A stretch of DNA of 64,000 bases from an uncultured Prevotella sp. (lineage in GTDB: Bacteria; Bacteroidota; Bacteroidia; Bacteroidales; Bacteroidaceae). The position numbers and the translations under genes are program-made. Location: NCBI GenBank assembly GCA_900315695.1, contig ONAE01000013.1, positions 30,754-94,753 of the forward strand, read 5' to 3'. Shown one piece after another: positions 9,000 through 16,305 of this stretch; the first letter of the stretch is position 1; each line of letters starts with the position of its first letter. The notes beneath the pieces were generated by a model. That model searched no databases. It saw nothing but the letters and a program-made list of their open reading frames with translations, and had not been told where the DNA came from.

Positions 9000-9951
9000 C
9001 TGCAACAATAAGAAGGGCTAAGGGTAGGGCTTCATACCAAGTATAATAAAATGTGCTTTCAACATTGAAGAGGTACTCATTAATTTGATTGACCACACTG
9101 ATGAGTGGGGTATGTAGCCCTATTACTGCCAAGGTGCCAATAGAGAGATTGATGATGACCTGCGATTTGCAGTTGTTTAGCATCTTGCAACCATATAGCA
9201 CACCAAATAGAAACGCAATATTTGAAGGATAGAATAGGACTATATGAAGAATATAATCTCCAGTTCTGAAAGCTTGGAGATGCCAGTAGAAGAATAGTAT
9301 GCTGATGCATAAACAGAGGATGCAACCAATCAGATCACGACTTGACTTAATATCTCTGAATAGTTGTTTCTGCCCCATGACATATCCTATATAATAATAA
9401 GGTAAGCGTCTGAGAATCCCCATCGGTGTCAGATTAGGGGCAAAATAGTAGTATTTATTGGCGGCGTAAAGGATAACGGAGAGAATACAAAGAGCTATCA
9501 TGATCTGATGCAGATATCTGGTTTTTCGGCATAGATCAATGGTAATATGCATAAAGAGAATGGCTGGCAGATACCATAGCGGACCATTGAGCGGTTCGCA
9601 GAAAGCATTCTCATGTTCGAAGAGTAGGGCACCAAAGATCGGGCGCATGGCTTGAAAGAGGTCTGGCATGCCGCCATTGAGCATATAGAATTTCACCAGC
9701 CAGTAAGGATAGACGATTGCATTATAAAAGAGGTAGGGTAGAATGAGGCTGCTCCAGTATTTCTGCCAGTTAGCCTTGTTGCTGCCATAATCTTTCTTCA
9801 GATAGCCGGAAATAAAGACAAACACGGTCATCAGAACAGACTGCAGGAATCGATAGTAGAACCAGTCCTGCGATTGTGGTAGATGACAGAATACCACGCA
9901 GCATACTGCCATTGCTTTAGCCCAATCAATCCATATCAATCTCTCTTTCAT
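8932..9951 (-). CDS. Acyltransferase-3 family membrane protein
   Basis: A 339-residue polytopic membrane protein of the acyltransferase-3 family (OafA/NodX type), which moves acetyl or similar acyl groups onto surface sugars. The N-terminus reads W-I-D-W-A-K-A-M-A-V and then V-F-C-H-L-P, with the family's conserved histidine early in the first membrane helix. About ten hydrophobic segments follow. The frame extends upstream to 10029, but the ATG at 9951 is chosen because the -7 element TACCTTTG lies only four bases upstream, inside the extension. The mRNA would then be almost leaderless. The C-terminus overlaps the GT2 gene at 8148-8999 by 68 bases. A role in decorating the polysaccharide is inferred. 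Confidence 0.85.
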   Translation of the reverse strand: MKERLIWIDWAKAMAVCCVVFCHLPQSQDWFYYRFLQSVLMTVFVFISGYLKKDYGSNKANWQKYWSSLILPYLFYNAIVYPYWLVKFYMLNGGMPDLFQAMRPIFGALLFEHENAFCEPLNGPLWYLPAILFMHITIDLCRKTRYLHQIMIALCILSVILYAANKYYYFAPNLTPMGILRRLPYYYIGYVMGQKQLFRDIKSSRDLIGCILCLCISILFFYWHLQAFRTGDYILHIVLFYPSNIAFLFGVLYGCKMLNNCKSQVIINLSIGTLAVIGLHTPLISVVNQINEYLFNVESTFYYTWYEALPLALLIVAVIYSLPDCLQRPRNDRSCERFA

Positions 9952-9955
9952 ACTG

Positions 9956-9963
9956 CAAAGGTA
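9956..9963 (-). promoter_or_regulatory. -7 promoter element, near-leaderless acyltransferase gene
   Basis: The reverse strand reads TACCTTTG, then four bases, then the ATG at 9951. With the usual -7 geometry the transcript would start at about the start codon. Confidence 0.65.
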
Positions 9964-10005
9964 CATTTTTATACTCAAACAGCCAAGGGTTCCGCTTTTT
10001 TTCTG

Positions 10006-10013
10006 TATCTTTG
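10006..10013 (+). promoter_or_regulatory. -7 promoter element of acyltransferase gene 10022
   Basis: TATCTTTG lies eight bases upstream of the ATG at 10022, giving a leader of only a few bases. It lies 42 bp from the divergent -7 element at 9956-9963. Confidence 0.65.
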
Positions 10014-10021
10014 CAGACATA

Positions 10022-11068
10022 ATGGCCAAACAGAGGATAGAATATATTGATGCGATGCGAGGATTTACGATGATTCTCGTCGTCTATTCGCATATTTGCA
10101 GCCTTTGTCTGGGAGAGATGTGGATGGGTTGGAATGATGTGTTTTTCCTGTTTCGATTGCCCTGCTTCTTCTTTATCAGCGGTTGGTTGTTTGAAAAGGC
10201 AGGTCGCCAATGGAACTATGTGTCCATCAAAGCAACAGTCCATCATAAGTTTATGGTTCAGATTGTTCCTACCTTTATTTTCCTGCTTTTACTGGCTCCA
10301 CCACCTGAGTTTTTTAGCAGACTAGGGGCCACGAAGGGAGGCTATTGGTTTACTTTTGCCCTTTTTGAATTCTTCTTGCTGACCATCTTTTCTGAGAAAT
10401 GTCTGAAGAAGTGGGGTGGGGTGTTTGCACTATTCATCTCTGCTGCTGCGTTCTGCTACGACATCTATTACAGTCGCTATTTTAATGATATGGGATTGCT
10501 GACGGATTTACTTGGCTTCCTAAGTTTTATGACTTGGCGCTATTTCCTGTTTTTCTACCTGGGAACCTGGGGGAAACGACATTTTGATAGTTTTGTATAT
10601 TGGACAAGTAAGTTGTGGGCAATCATTGCTATCTTTGCTGGATTTGTATTTATCGCCTTATTGCCACATTCAGACAATGCTGTTAGTGAATATCTGATTT
10701 TTGCCTTTGGTGGCATCTTTGGACTGATACTGGTCTTTCATTTTTTTCGAACATTCTCCAGCATCTTCACTAAAGACAGATGTTTGGGATGTAGCCTTCA
10801 ATATGTAGGTACACGAACCTTGGATATATATCTGCTCCATTATTTCTTGTTACCTAAGTTCCTCATTTTGTATAGTGATCAATTGCGTACTTATGAAAGT
10901 CGTGTGTTGGAATTTATGGTGGCAATGTCATCAGCTCTCATTGTATTGTGCCTTTGTCTGTTAGTAAGCTATGTTATCCGTCTCAGTCCATTTCTTGGGC
11001 ATTATCTCTTTGGGGTAGATTATCAAAAACATGATATTACCTGTGAAAATAATAAAAGCGCAATTTGA
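10022..11068 (+). CDS. Acyltransferase-3 family membrane protein
   Basis: A 348-residue multi-pass membrane protein of the acyltransferase-3 family, divergent from the similar gene at 8932-9951. The N-terminus has Y-I-D-A-M-R-G-F-T-M and then V-Y-S-H-I, the conserved arginine and histidine of the family's first membrane segment. L-D-I-Y-L-L-H-Y near residue 270 is typical of its last helices. It probably transfers an O-acetyl or related group to a glycan, acting in the inner membrane; the acceptor is unknown. Its TGA (11066-11068) lies in the loop of a strong terminator hairpin. Confidence 0.88.
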   Translation: MAKQRIEYIDAMRGFTMILVVYSHICSLCLGEMWMGWNDVFFLFRLPCFFFISGWLFEKAGRQWNYVSIKATVHHKFMVQIVPTFIFLLLLAPPPEFFSRLGATKGGYWFTFALFEFFLLTIFSEKCLKKWGGVFALFISAAAFCYDIYYSRYFNDMGLLTDLLGFLSFMTWRYFLFFYLGTWGKRHFDSFVYWTSKLWAIIAIFAGFVFIALLPHSDNAVSEYLIFAFGGIFGLILVFHFFRTFSSIFTKDRCLGCSLQYVGTRTLDIYLLHYFLLPKFLILYSDQLRTYESRVLEFMVAMSSALIVLCLCLLVSYVIRLSPFLGHYLFGVDYQKHDITCENNKSAI

Positions 11069-11085
11069 GGTTGCGCTTTTATTAT
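11049..11085. terminator. Bidirectional terminator between convergent genes
   Basis: A 15-bp perfect inverted repeat (11049-11063 with 11071-11085) encloses a 7-base loop. The stem is A-rich on the left and T-rich on the right, so it works for both strands. The stop codon of the acyltransferase lies within the loop. Confidence 0.85.
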
Positions 11086-11103
11086 CAATAGTGAATAATA
11101 TCA

Positions 11104-13233
11104 CTAATATTTTAAATACCAATCCTGATTAGTGGTTCCCCCTGAGGTTGACCAATCTAAGAAACCTGGGAAGAACTGGTCGATAGGAATACTCTCATTC
11201 TCACGCTTCAGAATTGTCTCCTTAAACGCTTCGATGTCAGCATTCTTCAAGTAGAATGCAAACGGATAGTTGCCTTGACGTACAAAATACTGTTGATGGA
11301 TCAGATCAGAGCAGTCATCATCTTTTCCAAAGTAACTCGTATTCATCTTGACTGTTGGAGCCTCCATCGGGATATGAACCTCCCAGTTTTGATTGCCCTC
11401 TGAGCGATAGATAAATGGCTGAATAGAAGCCATCACACTGGAAGAACTTAAAGGATTTTTATACTCCAATTCCAGAATATATGTTGTACCTAGCTCAGCC
11501 TCAATATCATCAGTCAAATAATAAACACCTCCACTATTAGTAAATACGGTACTTAGGGTGTCTGTTGATTCTGGGGCAACTTTCTTCATTTCAATATTCT
11601 TGGGATTAGCCTGCTTATTCAGAGTCAATCCTAAGCCACTCTTTAATTCTACATAGTTCTGATAGGTCGTAAGATAGAAAGTCTCCTTAATGATCTTACC
11701 CTTATCATTGAACTCTTTTTCATGCTTGACATCGATAACTGCATCGTTAAGATCATAGTCACCCTTACTGGGCCACTTGTCCTCAAATGCATAGACACCA
11801 TTTGTAGAAGACTTCTTGTTTGCAATCCCAGGCAAAGATGCAAAAACGCCAACAGGTTTGAGGGCGAAAATCAAATCGTCAAAATCCAAGTCGTCCATTG
11901 CGTCTTCGAATGAGATCAGTGTATAGGTATCACCGTTTGAAGCCTTGTAGCTAAATTTTGCACCTCGGCTTTTTCCCTCGATATTGGGATATTTTCCCTG
12001 ATCGTCTTTTAATTTCCTACCATAAGAGAGACCATCAGTTGTAGTACACCAACAATTATATTGCTTAAAACCTTTATTAGCCAGCTTATTTGCACGAAGA
12101 GAATAGCTGCTTCCCTGCATGCCCCAACCCTGGGTCTTCAATATAAAGCCTATTCTTGTTCCTTTGGGGAAAACCTTTGTGGCACCACTCTTGTCGTTAT
12201 TGGCAATGTTAGGATAGTACATCAACTGAACTACATCGCCACGAAGCGTACCAATGTTTCCATTGTAACTTTGTAGCTGTAGAATGTCAGCTCTTGCCCA
12301 CTGTCCGTCCTGGGTATTAGGAAACAGCATGATTGGATTGATGTCAGTAGGTGTAGTGGGTTTATTATCATCAGTATAGTAATAATAACCTAATGTAGAA
12401 TTCCAGCAAGTACTACCGCCAAGGAGCGTAAAGGTCACCTCAGAATCTTTTTCAAGAAGGAGATCTGGATACGAGCAATATTCTTCATTCATGTCGCTAC
12501 CAGAAACAAAAGCTGTTCCAATTGCAGCATACAGACCTTCCATCTCTTGGTCACTGATTACCAGTTTAGGATCAGCTGTCGCTTTATCGAGCAGATAATC
12601 TGGTTGACCAGATGCGGAGTTCCACGTGCCTAACCAGTTTTTCCAATCATTATACAATTTTTCGCTTGTAATATTGCCGTTATCATCAACGGTATTTGTC
12701 AAGTTGAACAGAGCATCTGTTGATTCGCCAGAACCTTCTGCACGAGTTCCTGCACGGCTGGCTGCTACGGCGTGTTTCTCTGCAGCAACTGATGCAACAC
12801 CGTCCTTCACATCTGCTTCCAGGAGCATCATACCAGTGAAGAAGTTTCCTGTGGCAATATACAGATGCTGGGCATAGGTAGGTAATTCCACCACTGCATT
12901 GAACTTACCATTGCCCTCCGTATAATCTTCAAAGATGGGTTTTACATCCTCGTTCCATTGATCATCAGGAGCACCCTCGACTGTAATAAACGGATTCTCT
13001 GCATATACACCAAAGAATACGGGACCATAAGTCTTATAAGCAGAATAATCCACACTGAGGTTTACTTTCTGCACTGTAGAGAAGTCGAATGAATTTGGAA
13101 CTTTCACTCCGGATTCAGGACTACCAGGGGTAACAGTTTCCTGATATTTTGACTTATCAATACAAGCCGTCAACGAGGCCGTAATGACAAATCCCCAACA
13201 AGTTTTCTTTAAAATACTACTAAGTCTAACCAT
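11104..13233 (-). CDS. LruC domain-containing lipoprotein
   Basis: A 709-residue exported protein. The N-terminus has a lipoprotein signal ending in the lipobox L-T-A-C near residue 25, so the mature form is probably anchored to the outer membrane. The middle and C-terminal parts carry the LruC/DUF4842 signatures: an acidic F-E-D-A-M-D-D-L-D-F-D-D-L stretch and, about 60 residues later, D-Y-D-L-N-D-A-V-I-D-V, both plausible calcium sites. The start is ATG 13231-13233; two codons upstream is only a TTG. A good -7 element lies upstream. LruC-domain proteins are common surface proteins of Bacteroidetes and their role is unknown. No paired export gene is seen beside it. Confidence 0.85.
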   Translation of the reverse strand: MVRLSSILKKTCWGFVITASLTACIDKSKYQETVTPGSPESGVKVPNSFDFSTVQKVNLSVDYSAYKTYGPVFFGVYAENPFITVEGAPDDQWNEDVKPIFEDYTEGNGKFNAVVELPTYAQHLYIATGNFFTGMMLLEADVKDGVASVAAEKHAVAASRAGTRAEGSGESTDALFNLTNTVDDNGNITSEKLYNDWKNWLGTWNSASGQPDYLLDKATADPKLVISDQEMEGLYAAIGTAFVSGSDMNEEYCSYPDLLLEKDSEVTFTLLGGSTCWNSTLGYYYYTDDNKPTTPTDINPIMLFPNTQDGQWARADILQLQSYNGNIGTLRGDVVQLMYYPNIANNDKSGATKVFPKGTRIGFILKTQGWGMQGSSYSLRANKLANKGFKQYNCWCTTTDGLSYGRKLKDDQGKYPNIEGKSRGAKFSYKASNGDTYTLISFEDAMDDLDFDDLIFALKPVGVFASLPGIANKKSSTNGVYAFEDKWPSKGDYDLNDAVIDVKHEKEFNDKGKIIKETFYLTTYQNYVELKSGLGLTLNKQANPKNIEMKKVAPESTDTLSTVFTNSGGVYYLTDDIEAELGTTYILELEYKNPLSSSSVMASIQPFIYRSEGNQNWEVHIPMEAPTVKMNTSYFGKDDDCSDLIHQQYFVRQGNYPFAFYLKNADIEAFKETILKRENESIPIDQFFPGFLDWSTSGGTTNQDWYLKY

Positions 13234-13263
13234 AACCAACTATACTTTTGCAAAAATTTGCTG

Positions 13264-13271
13264 CAAATTTA
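13264..13271 (-). promoter_or_regulatory. -7 promoter element of the LruC-domain gene
   Basis: The reverse strand reads TAAATTTG, matching TAnnTTTG, 30 bases upstream of the ATG at 13233. Confidence 0.55.
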
Positions 13272-13405
13272 CGAATAAAAGATAATATTTGCAAGAAAAA
13301 TCCAATTTACTTTCAAAAAAGAGCAAATAATTGATATCATAACCGATTATATTCCCTATATACCACTAAAGATACCTTATAGCTTTCGAGAAAACTCAAA
13401 TAAAA

Positions 13406-13437
13406 TTTGGTTTTCTTCTCACTTAATCGTATCTTTG
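13406..13437 (+). promoter_or_regulatory. Promoter of the UbiA-family gene
   Basis: TTTG (13406-13409) and TATCTTTG (13430-13437) are separated by 20 bases, a full Bacteroidetes promoter. Only five bases separate the -7 box from the ATG at 13443, so the mRNA is predicted to be practically leaderless. Confidence 0.78.
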
Positions 13438-13442
13438 CAGCG

Positions 13443-14321
13443 ATGATGGAGTACATTCGACTGTTACGTCCGCTGCAATGGCTGAAAAATGTATTTGTCT
13501 TTGCGCCGATTTTCTTCAGCAACAACCTGTTGAAGCCAGCATATTTCTGGCCTACGTTGGTGGTGTTTGCCTCGTTCTGTCTTGTTTCGAGCAGTATCTA
13601 TTGCTTCAACGATCTGAGAGATGTGGAGGCGGATCGTCAGCATCCGAAAAAACGTCATCGTCCGATAGCGTCCGGCAAGGTCTCTATTAAAGGCGGCTAC
13701 ACGATGATGATACTCAGTATGATTGGTGCCTTGGCGCTGTTGCCGATGGCTCAGAGTCCCAATGTACTTTATTTGTATATGATAGTGTTGGGTTACTGGC
13801 TGATGAACATTGCCTATTGCATCCGTCTGAAACAATATGCTATCCTTGATGTGTCGATTATAGCCATCGGTTTTGTGATGCGTGTGTTGGTAGGTGGTGT
13901 TACAACGGACATCTGGATTTCCCATTGGCTGGTGATGCTGACCTTCCTTGTGACTCTTTTCCTGGCTTTCACCAAGCGTAATGACGATTATCGCATCTAC
14001 GAACAGACGGGCACAAAACCTCGTGTTTCGATATCTGGCTACAATAAGACTTTTATCAATGAGGCTACAGCTATCATCGCCTCAGTTACATTGGTGTGTT
14101 ACATCATGTACACGATGTCGCCGGAGGTTATCCAACGCATGGGCACTCGTTATGTCTATCTCACCAGCGGTTGGGTGCTAGCCGGCCTGCTGCGCTATCT
14201 ACAGAACATGATTGTCTTCGGCCTCAGCGGTTCCCCAACAAAGAGCCTCGTCAAAGATCATTTCGTCCAGTTCTGTATCCTCGGCTGGATTGCCTCGTTC
14301 TTTGTGATAATCTATTTTTAG
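13443..14321 (+). CDS. UbiA-family prenyltransferase (decaprenyl-phosphate phosphoribosyltransferase-like)
   Basis: A 292-residue membrane enzyme of the UbiA superfamily with about eight or nine hydrophobic helices. The first Asp-rich motif reads N-D-L-R-D-V-E-A-D-R near residue 55 and is followed by K-R-H-R-P-I-A-S-G; the second region holds K-R-N-D-D-Y near 178. The N-terminal R-P-L-Q-W-L-K-N and the H-P-K-K-R-H-R-P pattern are those of the branch including 5-phosphoribosyl-1-diphosphate:decaprenyl-phosphate transferases, so it may attach a phosphoribosyl group to a polyprenyl phosphate. The start is ATG 13443 (ATG 13446 is possible). The last eight codons (F-F-V-I-I-Y-F-stop) recur almost unchanged at 16192-16215 on the far side of the VapE unit. 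Confidence 0.85.
   Translation: MMEYIRLLRPLQWLKNVFVFAPIFFSNNLLKPAYFWPTLVVFASFCLVSSSIYCFNDLRDVEADRQHPKKRHRPIASGKVSIKGGYTMMILSMIGALALLPMAQSPNVLYLYMIVLGYWLMNIAYCIRLKQYAILDVSIIAIGFVMRVLVGGVTTDIWISHWLVMLTFLVTLFLAFTKRNDDYRIYEQTGTKPRVSISGYNKTFINEATAIIASVTLVCYIMYTMSPEVIQRMGTRYVYLTSGWVLAGLLRYLQNMIVFGLSGSPTKSLVKDHFVQFCILGWIASFFVIIYF
14298..14321 (+). repeat. Near-direct repeat, copy 1 (3' end of the UbiA gene)
   Basis: The last 24 bases of the UbiA-family gene match 16192-16215 at 21 of 24 positions. Both copies encode F-F-V-I-I-Y plus one residue and a stop in the same frame, with mostly silent differences. Confidence 0.75.
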
Positions 14322-14338
14322 TGATTTTGTAGTTTCCT

Positions 14339-14418
14339 GATTCCCTCACATTTTTATGGAAATGCCTATGTAGAAAGGGGTTGGAGGATGTGAAGGGTGT
14401 TCTGAATCCCTCACACAT
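14339..14418 (+). repeat. Inverted repeat, copy A, downstream of the VapE gene
   Basis: These 80 bases match the reverse complement of 16061-16140 at 70 positions by my hand alignment, without gaps. Weaker similarity continues to about 14438, up to the VapE stop codon. It contains CCCTCACA at 14343 and 14408 and the reverse-oriented TGTGAAGGG at 14389; CCCTTCACA follows at 14429. Confidence 0.85.
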
Positions 14419-14437
14419 CCCTCCCATACCCTTCACA

Positions 14438-15688
14438 TCAGGCGGCCTTTAGAGGGATGACCTCGTAGAACGACACACGCGAATGGTTCTTGACTTTGAA
14501 ACCAAGGGCCGAAATAATCTTGCCAAGGTTTATTTTGTTGCCTATCGTGTTCTTGAGGGTCGGGTATGAATTCTGCATGACGCCGATCAACTGGTCGCAG
14601 TTCATCTTCTTCCCAACCTCGCCCTCATTCGGCTTGCGGAAACAGGCCGTAAAAATCTCCGCAAGGTCCTTTTTCTCCATGAAGTCCTGATTCAGCTGTT
14701 GGATACGAGTCACCTCGTCGTTATTAAACCAATACGGTGCCTTCTGCTCCTGCAGTTCATAAACCACTTGCGCATAAAGCTGTCCATAGTCGATGTCGCC
14801 CGTATTATCGATCAGCTGACCATCAGGAATCAGAATACAGATATATCGACGACTTCCTGTCTCATCTTTCAATGGATGACGATTGTTGGTGGTAGCCATA
14901 AACGAGGCGAATCGAGGACGATCCTCCTGGGTGCGTCCAAAGATAGAACGTCCATTCACCTTGCTTACCGAAAGCGTCTGCTTCAGCGATGACTGCTGAC
15001 TTTGGGGGATGGCTTCCAACTCATCGAGAATGACGAAGAGATTGTTTGTAAGAGCCATATCCTTATCAAACTTGTTGGCAAGGTTCAGGTGTTCCAAGAA
15101 ATACTCACGCAGGTGTAATGGCAACAGACGGCGGGCGAAAGTGGTCTTTCCACAACCCTGTTTGCCGATAAGAGTTGGTACGCACTCGTTTCCATGAAGC
15201 ATGTCCATCTGCAACCAATGAGCTACAGAAGAACGGATCCAGATAGTGAGATAGTTGAGCTGCTCTGAGGTAATACCTGGCAAACGTCCGAAAACATCTG
15301 CGATATGATTCTGTCCATCCCATTCTGGTAGATCTGCCAAGAAATCCTTCACAGGATTGTATTCAGGCACCTCTTCAGAGTTTACATACTCCGTAATTTC
15401 TGTCTTGGGACTTCTCTTTTCCAGCACCTGTTCGCGCTTAGCACGAATAATGATACTGTTGAGAGCCGCCTGTGTCAGAGGACGATAAACCAATTCTGCC
15501 TCGTTTGGGATGCTAGAGGAACTGCCTTCAGCAACATCAGTTGACTTGGGCAGGATTGCAAATTCTACCTTTCCGTTGAGGATGTTTCGACGGAAACGGT
15601 AATTAGTCATGAGGAACAGCTCTATTGCAAGCGTTCCATCCTGAGAGACTCCAGAAGTCTCTACAGGCAAAAGATTTCTCTTTGTCAT
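14438..15688 (-). CDS. VapE/DUF3874-type P-loop helicase
   Basis: A 416-residue protein of the virulence-associated E family, a superfamily of phage- and island-encoded replicative helicase-like ATPases. A Walker A G-K-Q-G-C-G-K-T-T lies near residues 172-180, a Walker B L-F-V-I-L-D-E-L-E near 214-222, an asparagine-rich sensor-1-like A-T-T-N-N-R near 262 and a G-S-R-R arginine pair near 276. The N-terminal 130 residues lack a recognisable primase domain, which many larger VapE/VirE proteins carry. The C-terminus has a DUF3874-like region. The gene is transcribed alone from its own promoter and sits between long inverted repeats, one reaching its stop codon. It is probably the replication protein of a mobile unit (inference). 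Confidence 0.85.
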   Translation of the reverse strand: MTKRNLLPVETSGVSQDGTLAIELFLMTNYRFRRNILNGKVEFAILPKSTDVAEGSSSSIPNEAELVYRPLTQAALNSIIIRAKREQVLEKRSPKTEITEYVNSEEVPEYNPVKDFLADLPEWDGQNHIADVFGRLPGITSEQLNYLTIWIRSSVAHWLQMDMLHGNECVPTLIGKQGCGKTTFARRLLPLHLREYFLEHLNLANKFDKDMALTNNLFVILDELEAIPQSQQSSLKQTLSVSKVNGRSIFGRTQEDRPRFASFMATTNNRHPLKDETGSRRYICILIPDGQLIDNTGDIDYGQLYAQVVYELQEQKAPYWFNNDEVTRIQQLNQDFMEKKDLAEIFTACFRKPNEGEVGKKMNCDQLIGVMQNSYPTLKNTIGNKINLGKIISALGFKVKNHSRVSFYEVIPLKAA

Positions 15689-15710
15689 ATGAGATTAAAA
15701 AATTAAATGA

Positions 15711-15776
15711 TTAGCGTTTTCCTTCAGACCTTTTCCTTGTAGCAATATTCACGCGCTTTTCACAGCGTGTTTTCAT
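15711..15776 (-). CDS. Possible 21-residue leader peptide before VapE
   Basis: An ATG placed about five bases after the VapE -7 box opens a 21-codon frame ending in TAA, 22 bases before the VapE ATG. The peptide is very basic (M-K-T-R-C-E-K-R-V-N then R-K-R and K-R ends). It could be a translated leader or a chance frame; nothing else supports it. Confidence 0.25.
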   Translation of the reverse strand: MKTRCEKRVNIATRKRSEGKR

Positions 15777-15780
15777 GATG

Positions 15781-15812
15781 CAAAGGTACAAAGAATATTT
15801 GAAGTTTGCAAA
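15781..15812 (-). promoter_or_regulatory. Promoter of the VapE gene
   Basis: On the reverse strand a TTTG -33 box (15809-15812) and TACCTTTG -7 box (15781-15788) are separated by 20 bases. The 5' leader to the VapE ATG at 15688 would be about 90 nt. Confidence 0.75.
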
Positions 15813-16060
15813 TAATTCTCCAATTTTTGCACAAACAATCTGCTAATTAAATCCTCCTAAGAAGATCTTGTAAATAGTTTTCGAAGAAGTGTAACTATCC
15901 AGTTTTTGCTGCTATACCAAGAAAAATTTATTTCATAACTATCCCGCAAATTTTCCCTAGTATGGGAATAAAAACACCATCTTTTGACAGTTTGTGGGTT
16001 GTCCAAAAATTTCAAGATCATAAAAATTGTAGGTTAGATCGTGTGAGGGTCGAGTGAAGG

Positions 16061-16140
16061 ATATGTGAGGGACTCAGAACACCCTTCACATCTTCCACCC
16101 CCTTTTTACAAAGGCATTTTCATAAAAACGTGAGGGGATG
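16061..16140 (-). repeat. Inverted repeat, copy B, upstream side of the VapE unit
   Basis: This is the reverse-complement partner of 14339-14418 (70 of 80 positions identical by hand alignment). It carries TGTGAGGG, CCCTTCACA and GTGAGGGG motifs, i.e. the same short motif in both orientations. Confidence 0.85.
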
Positions 16141-16191
16141 TTTTTTCCAACGTGATGGAGTTTGATCTTCAGGACTTTAAGGCACATTACT

Positions 16192-16216
16192 TTCTTTGTG
16201 ATTATCTATTTATAAG
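16192..16216 (+). repeat. Near-direct repeat, copy 2 (relic of a UbiA gene 3' end)
   Basis: 21 of 24 bases match the end of the UbiA gene at 14298-14321, in the same frame and with an in-frame stop (TAA for TAG). Bases just upstream (16148-16175) show only faint similarity to the upstream part of that gene. It could be a target-site duplication or a gene relic. Confidence 0.7.
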
Positions 16217-16276
16217 TTAAAAGTTAAATAATCTCAAAATATGGGTTGGAATCGGTTTTATTATGAATATAATTAT

Positions 16277-16284
16277 TATATTTG
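16277..16284 (+). promoter_or_regulatory. -7 promoter element of the AAA ATPase gene
   Basis: TATATTTG matches TAnnTTTG and lies 21 bases before the ATG at 16306. Confidence 0.6.
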
Positions 16285-16305
16285 CAATAAAAATCGCAAC
16301 TGCTT

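Larger units (their letters stand above)
15689..16060. other. Non-coding stretch upstream of the VapE gene
   Basis: These 372 bases hold the VapE promoter (15781-15812, reverse strand) and a 21-codon micro-ORF between promoter and gene. The remainder, 15813-16040, is AT-rich and shows no reading frame or known RNA. At 16041-16060 there are further GTGTGAGGG and GAGTGAAGG motifs like those inside the adjacent inverted repeat. Confidence 0.6.
14298..16216. mobile_element. Putative small mobile unit or replicon carrying a VapE helicase
   Basis: The unit consists, from left to right, of a copy of the ubiA 3' end (14298-14321), an 80-bp inverted repeat (14339-14418), the VapE-like gene (14438-15688, leftward), a 370-bp non-coding stretch with the gene's promoter, the second inverted repeat (16061-16140) and a second copy of the ubiA 3' end (16192-16216). 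No transposase, integrase or relaxase gene is inside. VapE-type proteins are AAA-like helicases of phage and mobile-island replication. The layout suggests an element mobilised in trans or replicating from the repeats. The mechanism is inferred; the repeats themselves are directly visible. Confidence 0.5.

Noticed and set aside
14298-16216. Classical insertion sequence or transposon
   Set aside because: No transposase or integrase frame exists; the repeats are long and imperfect and not adjacent to a short exact target duplication.
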